Counted from the stretch's first letter, positions 33,715-45,120 are shown. The stretch: DNA of 64,000 bases from Geosiphon pyriformis (GCA_016748015.1 JAAOMT010000591.1:199532-263531); one strand, 5' to 3'. Notes: generated by a model from the letters alone, not told the origin. Numbers and translations are program-made.

Positions 33715-35909
33715 ATGCCTCGCGAACTTATAACGATTCAAACCGGCCAATGTGGCAACCAGAGTAAATGATAAATGAAATTCTTTTCAGTAAATTTTGG
33801 TCCATTCTTAGCTGCATGCTCTTTTACAGTCGGAATGGAGTTTTGGGCGCAACTTTGTGCTGAGCATGGAATAAGTCAGGATGGGATACTTGAAGACTTT
33901 GCGACTGAAGGTGGTGATCGAAAGGACGTATTTTTTTATCAGGTAGGTTTCCTTGACTTCTGGTGATTTCACTCACCAAAAGACCATCCTTTCCAGCTTA
34001 TGTTACCTCTATAGGCTGATGACGAGCATTATATACCAAGGGCACTTTTACTAGATTTGGAACCTCGTGTATGTTTAATTCTTATATTCTATAATTTAAT
34101 TCTCACAGTATTTGATAGTCACACACATTCATATCTCTTACCTCTTTCCCATCCGTAGGTCATTAATAATATTTTAACGTCGAAATATGCAAATCTCTAT
34201 AATCCAGAAAATATTTATTTATCCAAAGATGGTGGTGGTGCTGGTAACATTTGGGCTTATGGGTTTTCCCAAGCCGAAAAAGTATGTGAAGACATATTTG
34301 AAATGATCGATCGCGAAGCAGATGGCAGTGATTCTTTAGAGGTATTGGAATTTCTATGGTTTTGTATTTGGCAACGTTAATTTTCATGTCATTTATTAAC
34401 GATAAAACAAACTTTTTTCAAAGGGATTCATGCTTCTTCATTCGATCGCAGGTGGAACAGGATCCGGAATGGGATCTTTCTTATTGGAGCGATTGAACGA
34501 GCGATATCCTAAGAAGTTGATTCAGACTTATTCGGTGTTTCCGAATAACGATGAGGTCTCTGATGTTGTTGTACAGCCCTACAATAGCATCCTGACATTA
34601 CGGCGATTGACTAATAATGCAGACTGTGTGGTAAGATAGTAGCCAGTATTTTCAAGGGATTATCAAGAAATTTTAATCTCATTTATAAGTTTGAATAACT
34701 CTTTGAATAGATTGTACTGGATAATGCAGCTTTGACGCGTATTGCGAGTGATAGGCTACATATCCAAAATCCCACTTTCGCTCAGACAAATCAGCTGGTA
34801 ATTCTATCAAAACGTGTCCCAACAGATCTTTTTCATTCAGCATCTTATATCATTAGTGTATCGAAAGGTTTCGACAGTCATGTCTGCGAGCACAACAACG
34901 CTCCGCTATCCTGGCTATATGAACAACGATCTTGTGGGTATGATCGCCTCATTAATTCCAACCCCAAAGTGTCATTATTTGATGACTGCCTATACCCCAT
35001 TTACGAGTGATCAAGTTGAGAAGGTGGGCAATTGAATGAGCTAGAGTTTTTCAAAGGCGTTCTTTTAATTTAGTTATTTCAAATATCTATTTAGGCCAAA
35101 TCAGTTCGCAAAACAACCGTGTTGGACGTGATGCGGAGATTATTACAACCCAAAAATAAGATGGTCTCAACCAATCCATCGAAAAAAAGTTGTTATATAT
35201 CCGTATTAAATATAATTCAGGGAGAAGCTGACCCGACGGATGTGAGCTTTTCTATTGCTCCCAATTATCTTCATGTCTTTTCCCATGATATATTCCAAAT
35301 CCGTGCTCTTTTCAGGTACACAAATCATTGCTGCGAATTCGCGAGCGACGTCTTGCACAATTTATTCCTTGGGGCCCGGCCAGCATTCAAGTAGCTTTGA
35401 CTAAAAAATCCCCATATGTTCAAACCTCTCATCGCGTTAGCGGTCTAATGTTGGCGAACCACACAAGCATTACTTCAGTGAGCCTTCATTCTTTTGATTA
35501 TTGGTATTAAAGAATCACAGACGTTATATGTCGAACATTTCCAACATTTCGCAATAGCTCTTGAAGCGAACCTGCGATCATTATGATCGTTTCAGAAAAC
35601 GCGGGGCATTTTTGGAGCAATATAAAAAAGAAGATATGTTTGCGAATAACTTGGAAGAATTCGATATTGCAAGGCATGCAACAATGCTTATGGCACATTA
35701 CTATTTGATCAAAATTACATCATTAATTAGTTTGCATAATGTTTTTAGGGAAACGGTGCAAGATTTGATTAATGAGTATGAAGCCTGTGAAAGTCCGGAT
35801 TATATTAATTACGTAAGTTACATTTCATATGCATTCTTCCTTATCACCATTTCACCAGAAACAATTGATATTTGATATTTCTCAGGGAATCCCGAAGGAT
35901 CAAAATTAA
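33715..35909 (+). CDS. Gamma-tubulin, 12 exons
   Basis: Gamma-tubulin nucleates microtubules at the spindle pole body within the gamma-tubulin complex. Exons: 33715-33763, 33830-33942, 34015-34068, 34159-34341, 34424-34630, 34711-34797, 34868-35023, 35095-35241, 35316-35477, 35558-35673, 35749-35812 and 35886-35909. The joined frame is 453 codons, close to the usual 450 or so. Start [19 protein letters not shown]-binding signature [16 protein letters not shown] in exon 5; also [76 protein letters not shown] and PDYINY near the end. All introns are GT-AG and 66-90 bases, except intron 10, which is GC-AG and in frame. No stop or shift; codon use and CG content unlike the flanks. Probably functional. 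Confidence 0.95.
35674..35748 (+). other. Intron 10 of gamma-tubulin, GC-AG, 75 bases, in frame
   Basis: The donor after GCA AG is GCATGC and the acceptor is TTTTTAG. Removing it gives [15 protein letters not shown], which fits gamma-tubulins. Left in, it adds 25 codons with no stop (starting [11 protein letters not shown]), where relatives have no insertion. Its length matches the other introns. Confidence 0.7.
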
Positions 35910-36170
35910 ATGGAAGTATTTCAGAGCATAGTGTTGCTGTTAATTACGTGTTCGCTTTCTGAAAGAAAATATGCATTATATTGACCATCATTAGACTTTT
36001 ATAGTAGAACGGTTCGCCTGCAATGGCTTTGTGGTTAGATAAAATTTTCTTTAATATCAATTATTTCACAGATCATTATCAAAGTTGTTTTGCAATTAAG
36101 AAGGATGTAATCTTTATAGGTTTAGATTATTGATATTCTTAACCCATTGTTGGTGAAATTTTATCATATT
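35910..36170 (+). other. Gamma-tubulin 3' flank
   Basis: Mixed-composition sequence with CG dinucleotides up to about 36040, likely 3' untranslated region and terminator area, fading into AT-rich DNA. No clear AATAAA close to the stop. Confidence 0.4.
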
Positions 36171-37445
36171 AGTAATATAAATGCAAAAGTTATTATTAAA
36201 ACACATTCTTTTTGGTTTTTTTGGCATTGTTATTAGTTAAAATTTGAACATAAAATTATTAATATTAGTATTTTTTTATTATTTTGCTTTAACAAAGTTT
36301 AGTCTAATTATTAATAAAACATAAAATTCAAAAATTTTAAATTAGCCATAATTTATGTATTTTTTACATATAACTAGTTATTTAAACCAATTAAGATTAA
36401 ATTAAGTTGATTTTAATAAAAAAACCTATTTTAAACAGATATTTTGTGCATAATATCAACCAAAATATAATTATTACTTATTTACTTGGCAGTATTTTGT
36501 TTACTAAACCAATTAATAAATAAAAGCAGTTATAACAATATTAAAAATTTAAAATAAACAATAATATATTGTTAAATACCAGCAAATTTTAAAGTAATTT
36601 AAAAAACATTATTAAAAACACCAAAAACATTTTTAATATTAATAATATTAATGTTTTTAAACATATTATATAAAGCAATAATAGAAAAAAAAACAGACTT
36701 AAATATTATCAAAATTTGACAATTTTAAAAATAAAAAAATAAACAAAATTAGCAAACTTAACTTGAAAAACAAAATCGAATATAACTTAAAAAACAAATT
36801 TCATATAAATAAGTTTTATATTGTTTTTAAATACAAATTTTTTATTAAAAAAACCATGTATAAACTAAAAAACAATTTTAATATAAACTAATTTAATCTT
36901 AAAAATACCAAATATTAAAATAAAAACTATTTACTCAAAGAATTTTTAATAACTAAGAATAATTTTTTAAGTACTATTAGAAACAATATTACCAGAAAAC
37001 CAAAAAAATAATTAATTTTATTTCTATTTAATTAATTTAATTTTTAAAAACAAATAATTTAATAAATTAATTAAGTAAAAAAATATTTTGTTTTGTTTTT
37101 AATAAAAATTAACTAAAAATTAATATAATAAATAATACAAATCAATTAAAATTAGTTTTATAAGCATATTATTACTATTATTATTCAAAAAAAAATTATT
37201 AGTTACAACTAAATTCAATTTAAATATTATAATCAATATAATTGTAACAAAACCAATAAAATTATTAGAAAAATCAGATAAAATTAATGTTTTATTTTTT
37301 ATAAAAAAAATTAAACTTTAAAGTATAAATGGTATTTTAAAAAATATTAAAAAAAAAACATTTTTAAGCATTTCAAAAAATTGGTTGCTTTAAAAAAAAT
37401 AATAATTGTTTTTTAATTTTTTGGTTTTTTTTTGGTTAAACTAAT

Positions 37446-37478
<33 letters not shown>

Positions 37479-37509
37479 AGTTTTAAATTTTTTTATAATA
37501 TTATTTATA
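36171..37509. other. AT-rich non-coding stretch
   Basis: Almost only A and T, no frame of note. An (AAT)n microsatellite lies at 37447-37474. Probably fully decayed repeats, but I could not align it to a named element. Confidence 0.5.
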
Positions 37510-38110
37510 AAATATAACAGAAAAAAAATATAATATAATATATAAAATAATTAGCCAATAATATAGTATAAATTAATTAAACAAATGATATTAAAAATTT
37601 TAAAAATGCCAAAATTCTAAAAATAATTTAAAAAAAATACAATAATTATTAAAAATTATAAAAATTTTATATTATAAAAATTTATGTATATATAAAAATA
37701 ATAATAAAAGTTTAAGTTTAAGTTTAATTTAACTTTTATAAAAGTAACTTTAATAATTAAAAATCTAATACTTAAAGTAAAATAATTATTTAAATTATTT
37801 AATATCTAATTTTTATAAATATATTTTTATCTTTTTGAAATTTACTTATTTTTAAATTAATGTTAATAATATTTATATAATATTATTAACAATATTAAAA
37901 TAATAGTTTTTAATTATAATTATTAATAAAATACAAATTTATATTCTTATTTTTTTATTAATTAAAAAAAAACATTAAAATTATAATATTAAAAATTATC
38001 TAATAAAAAATACAAAAATAAATGTAAAATTAATTAATTAAATTATTTATCAAAAAAATAAAAAACACTTAAGTAAACTAGTTATTATATTAATAAATTT
38101 AAACATTAAC
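37510..38110 (+). repeat. Ghost of a gypsy LTR
   Basis: Extremely AT-rich, yet colinear with the B LTR: TATGTATATATAAAA (about 37683; B has the same TATA block near 30885), the AATAGTTTTTAATTATAATTATTAATAAAAT block (about 37905; B AATAGCTCTTAATTATGACT near 31125) and the following A-rich centre. Differences are those expected from C-to-T and G-to-A change. Confidence 0.5.
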
Positions 38111-39486
38111 AATATTTAAGCATTAATATACATATTAATATATTATTATAGAGATGTTTTTTTAATAAAGATTGTATTATAATTAATTTCTAATACAGTT
38201 TTAGATCAAATAATAATACTGAAAATTATTTAATTGTGGTATGTAGATAAGTATATTAGTTTTAATAAATGCTGTTCTTAATTTATACTAGATTTTTATT
38301 TAATAGATTATTATTATTTTTTCTTATTTAAGAATTTGAAAGTTAGCTTAATAAGTTTTTTCTAATTTTTAGCAAATATAAAATAATTTTTTCTAATAAG
38401 TGCTTTTTTTATTTGATTTAATATATAGAGTAATATTCTTATCAAAATCATGATAAATAGCTATTATTACAATAGTTCTTTAAAGAAAAGTTCTATATTT
38501 TTGTTTGTGTCTTTTCTTAAAACTTTTGTGAAGATACTTTTTTTATCTTGCATTAATATTAGATATCTGTATTTTTTTACTTATAGTAAAGCAGTATCTT
38601 ATTTCTAATAAATTTAAAAAAGATTAAAAAAATTAAAATTTAACAAAATTAGTATTCGAAAATAATTTTAATCAGATATTATTTTTTCAAAACATAAAAA
38701 AACTATTTTGGATTTTTAAGTTAATTGTTAATTTTGGTCAAGATATTATTATAAGTAAATTTTATGTGATTATATGTAATTAATATTTTTTAATGTGTTT
38801 TTAATTTTATTAAGCTTGAGTTTTATCTGTGTTTTATTATTGTGTCAGATATTTTTACTATTGTTTTTACCAATAAAAAGTAATAATTAAAAAATATTAA
38901 TATCTTTTTGGACCATTATTAAAACCCAGATTTATAAAAAGAGAAGGTTTTTAATTTATTAATTTTATTATTAATAAGTTTTATAATACAAAGCTAAAAA
39001 GACACACTTTTCAGCTTTTTTTGAAATTATAATTTAATTTCTTCTTTTTTTTTTATTTTATCTAATTAACTTTTTGTTAGTCTGTTTTTTTTTTAGTTTA
39101 AAAATTTATTGTATATATACATATATAAAGTTATATATAATTATGTTTATTCTAATTAATTAGTGAATAATTATTAAGCTATTGGGCTTTCTGTTTAGTT
39201 GTGAATGTTTTTTGACTTATTTGTTTATAATTTTATTAAATTATATGTATTTTGTACATATTTTATATACTATTATATACACATTATGTTTTTTAATTTT
39301 ATTTATTGCTTTGTACTATTTATATTGTTATTTAATAATTAATTAATATTTTATAATTCAAAATATTAAAATAAACAATTATATTACTAATTATTAAATT
39401 AAAATTTAAAAATTTTTAATATAAATTACCAATTTTATTAATATTTAAAATAAAAAATTTTAAAACAACATAAACATTTAATATAA
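38111..39486. other. AT-rich non-coding stretch
   Basis: No frame and no recognised element. A TATA-like string (39110-39135) and short mixed-composition islands (about 38470-38600, 38800-38950) suggest older repeats. Nothing assignable. Confidence 0.4.
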
Positions 39487-39853
39487 TATTTTGAATTGGT
39501 TTTCTTGGTATATTAAATATTAATATATTATTTAATTACAATTAGTTTTTTGTAAGTTTCTTAATTTTATTTGTGTAATAATATTAATATACTAAAAACT
39601 TTTTTTTAATGTTGTAATATAAGTTATTTTTTAATTCTTAATTATTATATATGTTTATATAGTTTTTTTTAAAAATTAAACTAAAATTTACCTATTGTTT
39701 TGGGTTTTTTTTGAGCCTATTTTTATAATTGTTTAATGTGTTTTTTTAATTTAAAAACATAAAATATTAATAACTTTTAATATTTCTTAATTTTTATAAT
39801 AAAGTTTTTATTAATTAGTAACAATATGAATAATTTTAATTAAAAATTATTTT
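39487..39853. repeat. Truncated repeat copy 3 (solo-LTR family)
   Basis: Matches the first 370 bases of 28922-29726: the TTTGGTATATTTTAATTG-like start, the TAATATACTGAAAG block, the GTTGTAATATAAGT block and the CCTGATGTG block with C-to-T changes. It ends at TTCAAA, where copy D's LTR fragment begins, so the rest of the unit is missing. Confidence 0.7.
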
Positions 39854-39983
39854 TTCAAATTATAGGAGATAATTTGAAGATAAATTCAGTTATTGGAGGT
39901 TCAACTACTTCTAGAAAACGTAAATTTGCAACCAACAGGCAGTTACAACATTCAAGAAAAGAGACCAAAAACCTCCGGTAACA
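39854..39983 (+). repeat. Gypsy copy D: last 130 bases of the 5' LTR
   Basis: Matches 48738-48867 base by base with few, mostly transition, changes (for example TTATTGGAGG against TTATTAGAGG). Ends CTCCGGTAACA. The other 850 bases of the LTR, with promoter, are absent; a different repeat is joined at TTCAAA. Confidence 0.88.
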
Positions 39984-39997
39984 TTTGGTGCTCTCCC
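39984..39997 (+). promoter_or_regulatory. Primer-binding site of copy D
   Basis: tttGGTGCTCTCCC directly after the LTR end GGTAACA. Shares its first nine bases with the site of copy C, so both families probably use related tRNA primers. Which tRNA is unknown. Confidence 0.65.
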
Positions 39998-41784
39998 ATG
40001 GAAATAACACAGCAACAACAAAATTCAAAGTGGTGACCACACCAGATGCAACAATTTTAGAGTATTACCAATCAATTTACACACACTGCAAGCAAAGATT
40101 CAACATTCCAAACAGAATTGAAGTTGTCAAGAAATCAGTATACCAATACATTAAAAACTGCATCAACAATTATCTTTTTGGAAATTACAATATCTCAGAA
40201 GTTAGAAACAACCTTTACAATAATTTAGCACACTATTCATGGTTGGAAACTGAAGACCTTAACAGCGAAACACTTGCCACTTACTTTCATAAACTTAATT
40301 TTAACATTATTAAATACTGTGAAAAAACATATCCAGTGCAGTCTCAATACTCTATTGATTTTGAATTGGAAACAGAAACAAGCAACAAAGGCAAAAACAA
40401 ATTGAAGCAATACTCAAAAACCACCCCAAATACTCCAACACTACCAAAAACAACTGCCAACTATTTACAAACACCTGAACAAGGAACCAGTTCAAAACTT
40501 CTACTTACTATCACACCTTTTCCAGCTTTACTTGTACAAACACAAATGCCTAATTCACCCTTGAATCAATTTGCAAGACCAGAAGATTTTACATCACTCA
40601 GAAGTCCCATCAGACAACAAGAACTTTTTCAAACTAGTTCCAATCTCCTTGACTTTCTAGCTGAAAATCAAAGTAAACACTCTGAGACAGCAGCAAATGA
40701 AGAAAATGAACCTGAAATATCTAAAGAAGAATCAATAGACAGTGAAAATAAAGAAGACGAAATGACAACATACATCACAAAAATTCTTGAATTTAATGGA
40801 GAAAACATTGAGACCAGTCCCCAAGAATGGCTCGACCAAGTTACTAAAGCTGGAGATGCAAATGGATGGAATGCTGCCAGAATGTTAAGAACAATTCCTT
40901 ACTTTCTCAAAGGAACAGCAGAAGAATGGTTTGAAAACTTGGCCACCCCATTCAATAATTGGAATGCTTTCAAAACAGCCTTCCTTAAACAGTTCACTGA
41001 CAATAATACCTCCATCACCTTTCACAATCATTTTCAAAATATCAAACAAGAACCCTCTGAATCTGTTATAACTTATATTGAGAAATTCAACAAAATTCTC
41101 AAACAAATTTGCCAACTCGAAACAAACAATTATTATTCCGATGCTCAAATCTTGGATCAATTTATCGCTGGTCTAAAAGATAAACTAATTAAAAAAGTTC
41201 ACCCACATGTGCCAGAAGATTTAAACTCTGCCATACAGTATGTGAAAAGATACAAAATGGCCATGGAAGAGGCCAATTGCACAAAACTTGTAAATTTGGC
41301 AATTGGAGAAACCAGTTTAGCAGCTGAGAAAAAAATTGACCAACTCATAAAGAAGGTTGAAAACTATTTCACCAATTAACAACAACAGCAACTCCAAAGA
41401 TATCAACCACCCCAAAGACGAAATCAAAATAACTTTGCACCACTTTCTAATAACCAGTCTTAGAATTGTCATTACTGTGGAATTTTTGGCCACTGGAAAA
41501 GAGATTGCAGAAAGCTACAACGAGACCAACAAAATAGGAGTAATCAACATTACCCTTTACCACAGTAATCTTATTATTAACTACCACCACCAGCTTACTA
41601 TCCACCAAGACCCCAATACCAAAATAACTATTATCAGCCTGCCCCACAGCCAATCCAACAGCAATACCAACAACCACCCACACAACATTATCAAGTACTT
41701 GCTCGAAGACTGATTACACAAAATCAATTCACACCACAAAACCAATACTAAGTAAACAACAATAAAATCAGTTTAAACAACCAA
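39985..41784 (+). pseudogene. Gypsy copy D: Gag (capsid, zinc knuckle)
   Basis: Open for 464 codons to 41379 and continuing in the same frame. It opens at TTG GTG CTC next to the LTR; there is no ATG in this frame until about 40540. The N-terminal part has VVTTPDATILEYYQSIYTH; a Pro/Ser/Glu-rich middle follows (40400-40760). Capsid begins MTTYITKILEFNGENIETSP (40761), with WLDQVTKAGDANGW, FLKGTAEEWFENL and FKTAFLKQFTDN. The zinc knuckle CHYCGIFGHWKRDC (CX2CX4HX4C, 41467-41508) is complete. Four to five stops after 41379 fall in Gln-rich sequence where CAA/CAG is expected. Gag packages element RNA in the cytoplasm. Confidence 0.88.
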
Positions 41785-42460
41785 TTGGTTCCCCGAAATT
41801 CCACTCAACTAAGACCCAACCACTACCACACTCAACCCAGTTATTTAACAATGCCAAAAGAACAGGATTTTCACTATACTGCACCCTTAGAAGATAGAGC
41901 TGTAACACAACAACAAAACTCTTTCTATACTCTCACTACAATCCCACCAGCCAGAATCACTGAAAATGCTAACCTTTCAGATATATTTTCTTTTGAGTTC
42001 AAAGCAAATAAGTCATCATTTCTGTTTAGCAATGGAACCGCCAATGAACAAAAAGCAATTACGGCTATGTACACTGAAGCAGAAGTCGAAGGAAAGATAA
42101 TTCACTTGATCCTAGACAGTGGATTTGCCGGAAGCATTATTACCTACTAGTTAATGCAACAGTTGAAGAAAAATGTCGACCGACCAGCTCAAACAGTAAT
42201 CGTCACTACTGATGGCATAAAAAAGACCCCAGTAGGAGAAATTGACAATTTTCTGTTCACTCTTGATGGAATCACCATTCCAGTCAAAGTTCTTGTAATA
42301 GATGCACCCCAGTACCAAGCTCTCATTGGAAATGATTGGCTTCAAAAAGCCAATGCTAATCTGAATTGGGAAACACAAGAGTTAACAATCTCCTACCAAG
42401 GACAACATGCCCAGATACCTGTCATTTGTGGTACATTCAACAAATGTTCTGAAAAAGCCC
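41785..42460 (+). pseudogene. Gypsy copy D: retropepsin-like protease
   Basis: Same frame as Gag. Active site LILDSGFAGSIITY (42105-42150), one TAG at the next codon (Gln expected), then QLKKNVDRPAQTVIVTTDGI, GEIDNFLFTLDGITIPVKVL and APQYQALIGNDWLQKANANL. Single-domain retroviral-type protease that would cut the fused polyprotein. Apart from the TAG it is open. Confidence 0.88.
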
Positions 42461-43330
42461 TGGCTTTTGAATTCGAACCGAAAGAAGAAAAACCTCTCAT
42501 TGAAACATTCATGGCTCTTAGATCAACGTCCAACTGGGCCAATAAAACAGAACAAGAACATTTTACCTCACACTCTGAACCCAAAACCTCTGGATGGAAT
42601 ATCCCTTACTTAAAACCCGAACCAAGGAAACAATGCCCCTATATTCTTCTTAAATGTAAGGACTGCCACAAAAAACTATCATCAATGGGAGCCTGCATTT
42701 CACCTGAAGAAGAATATGAGAATCATACTTGTTATTACTGCAAGACTTGCTACAGAGAATGATGGGGCCATCTAATAAAAAGAAGCGGAAAATGGGATAA
42801 CACCCCTTGTTTGACTTGTGGAAATATGCTACTGGAAGAATGTAATTGGATTAATGTAGCTATGAAAGGAGGAGTCTGTGATCAGACCTGCCAATATGCT
42901 TTATCAATTTCAGAAAAAGTAAAAAGAGAAACACCCTTTAATGCAGCATACAACAGTGCTCTCAACAAACTTTATCACTACCTCCATGATGTCGAGATGA
43001 TTTTCAACCTAGCAATGGCATTAATTAATGGAGCTACCAAAGAAAATGTTTGTCAAATGAAGGAAGCAGAATACATTGAATACATTATAGAATTAGCTGG
43101 ATTTGATTATGAAGACGAAGTAGAAGTTTACCACCAAATTGCAATTCACACCTACCCAATCCAAGAAGCTCAAATTTAACAATTAGAGCAAATAAACATT
43201 AGGCTATGTGAAGAATGCATTATGTCTTGTGATGAACAGTGGTGTCCTGAATGCTACACTCTTAGTATCCCCTTGCCCAGCAAAAATGATGAGAACAAAA
43301 TTGAATTTGGAGAACTTGAAGCAACAAAAA
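42460..43330 (+). pseudogene. Gypsy copy D: Cys-rich accessory region
   Basis: Same frame, about 290 codons between protease and dUTPase. Cysteine pairs: KCKDCHKKLSSMGAC (42654-42700), HTCYYCKTCYRE (42724-42760), a TGA where Arg is likely (42760-42763), CLTCGNM (42814-42830), VCDQTCQ, then an alpha-helical looking stretch with FNLAMALINGATKENVCQMK and ELAGFDYEDEVEVYH, and finally LCEECIMSCDEQWCPECY (43204-43258). This looks like several zinc ribbons or a LIM-like array. The order and several motifs recur in C, B, F and G, so it belongs to the element. I do not recognise a family. Confidence 0.78.
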
Positions 43331-43878
43331 AAATTGAAACAACACCCATCTACCTTATCAAAAATCAGCCTGCCTTACAACTTAAATACTTCAACAACAA
43401 CAGACAAGGAATAAAATCCGAAAAAGCACATGAAATTGATGCTGGATATGACCTAAAATATTCAGGCAAGGATACTCTTGTTCTCAAACCCAAATCTCTC
43501 ACAAAAATCAACCTCAAAATTGCACTCAAAATCCTGCCAGGAGCAATAGTTCAAATCACCTCCCAGTCCTCTCTGGTAAGCAAAAGAATTAATGTCAGAG
43601 GAGGAATAATTGATGCTGGATATACTGGAGACATTACAGTGATGCTTCAAAATGAAACTGACAAACCATTCAAGATTGAACATGCTGAAAAAATTGCCCA
43701 AGCTATTTACCTACCCCTAATCAACATTTCGGGTTTGCAACTAATCAATAAAAAAAAACAATTAGGAAAAAGTAATAGAGGAACCCAAGGTTTTGGTTTA
43801 ACTGGACGATTCACAGTTCCAGTTAATATAGCTCTTAATACACAGAACAAATCCCACCAGATTCTCAGACTTCCATAA
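43330..43878 (+). pseudogene. Gypsy copy D: dUTPase domain
   Basis: Open without a stop; the best-preserved dUTPase here. Motif 1 AHEIDAGYDLKY (43429 onward); motif 2 ITSQSSLVSKR (canonical PRSGL differs: SQSSL); motif 3 GGIIDAGYTGDITVMLQN with the catalytic Asp kept; motif 4 HAEKIAQAIYLPL; motif 5 NRGTQGFGLTGR (Gly-rich, Phe kept). Length about 150 residues, as for trimeric dUTPases. Hydrolyses dUTP to dUMP and pyrophosphate. Lies between the Cys-rich region and RT, in frame with both. Some retroviruses carry dUTPase too, but in other positions. Confidence 0.88.
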
Positions 43879-44356
43879 CCAATTACCATCTTACCCTTTG
43901 AAGAACATTTGGAAATCTACATCTGCCCAAAGCCAACAATCACACAACAAATTTTTGAGTCCAATGAACAAGTCTGCTTGGAACATAATATTTCAATCCC
44001 AAACATTTATATTCCAGAAGGAACAAAGAAAGTCCGAGTTACTTTTTACAACTCCAATAATTACCCCATAATTTTATTAAATAATTTAGAAATTGGAGTT
44101 ATTCACAGTAATATATTTCAACAAAAATTACCCCAAACAGTTCCCAATTTCTCTGAAATTATTGGACATTCACTACCAAAAATCAACCCAAACCCCAGCT
44201 CCGAAAACTACCATGTTGTCATAAAAAAACTATCTCGAATCAACATGGGACAACTTGAATTACAACAACAGACTCAGCTCAAAGAGCTAATTGCAGAATT
44301 TGCTGATATCTTTGCTAAAAACAACAATGACTTAGGAAGAACCAATTTGGTCTAAT
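43879..44356 (+). pseudogene. Gypsy copy D: dUTPase-RT linker
   Basis: Same frame, 148 codons from 43909 to TAA at 44353, after one TAA near 43876. Contains IPEGTKKVRVTFYNSNNYPI and FSEIIGHSLPKINPNPS, then QTQLKELIAEFADIFAKNN just before RT, typical of gypsy RT N-termini (the short helix before the fingers). The TAA at 44353 stands where relatives have Gln. The first half corresponds to the C-terminal part of the dUTPase frame in copy C; no known domain. Confidence 0.7.
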
Positions 44357-45120
44357 ACCAAATTTATACAGGAGATGCCAAACCAAAAAGACAACAAGCA
44401 TATTGAGTTGCTCCAGAAAGCCACCAATTCATCTGAGAAGAAGTACAACAAATGCTTAACAATGAGTTCATCCAATCCTCCATGAGTCTTTGGGCTTCAT
44501 CTGTAGTGCTAGTTAAAAAGAAAAATGGAAAGATCTAATTTTGTGTTGACTATCAACAACTCAACAGTGTTACAATTGAAGATGCCTACTCCTTTCCCCA
44601 GATTGATGACATGTTAGATGCCCTTGGGAAATCCAAATACTTTTCAACACTAGATTTAAAAAGCAGTTACTGGCAAATTGCTATGGATCCCAAAGATTGC
44701 CCCAAAACAGTATTCATCACCTAAGACAGAAATTACGAGTTCAATGTAATGTCTTTTGGATTATGCAATGCACCAGCAATATTTCAGAGATTAATGGATG
44801 TTGTGTACCAAGGACTTCTTTGGAAATCAGTAGTCGTTTATCTTGACAATACTAATGTTTATTCTCCATCATTCGAATTACACTTAAAACACCTGCGAGA
44901 AGTTTTTCAATGATTATGAAAAGCAGGACTAAAACTCAACATCGAAAAATGCTATTTTGGAAAAACAAGCTTGGCTTTTCTTGGGCATATTGTTAGTAAA
45001 GATGGAATCAAACCAGACCCTGGAAAAATCAGTGTTGTCAAAAACTTCAAAACTTCTCGAAACACTACAGAACTAAGAGGATTCATAGGATTAGCATCTT
45101 ACTATCGGAAGTTTATTAAA
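44357..45120 (+). pseudogene. Gypsy copy D: reverse transcriptase
   Basis: RT in the Gag-pol frame. Stops interrupt it, all consistent with Arg or Gln codons hit by C-to-T (AYxVAPESHQFIxEEVQQML; KIxFCVDYQQLNSVT; ITxDRNYEF; FQxLxKAGLKLN, where x marks a stop). Motifs: SMSLWASSVVLVKKKNGKI, STLDLKSSYWQIAMDPKD, FNVMSFGLCNAPAIFQRLMD and VVVYLDNTNVYSPSF. The active site reads YLDN (44839-44850) where an active enzyme needs YLDD. The thumb follows, FLGHIVSKDGIKPDPGKISV (44977 onward). Confidence 0.9.

Noticed and set aside
33775-33966. Alternative start of gamma-tubulin at 33775
   Set aside because: That frame begins inside intron 1; the ATG at 33715 gives the conserved MPRE...GQCGNQ start with a standard GT-AG intron.
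34163-34387. Minus-strand frame at the gamma-tubulin gene
   Set aside because: It is antisense to exon 4 and its flanking introns; no homology.
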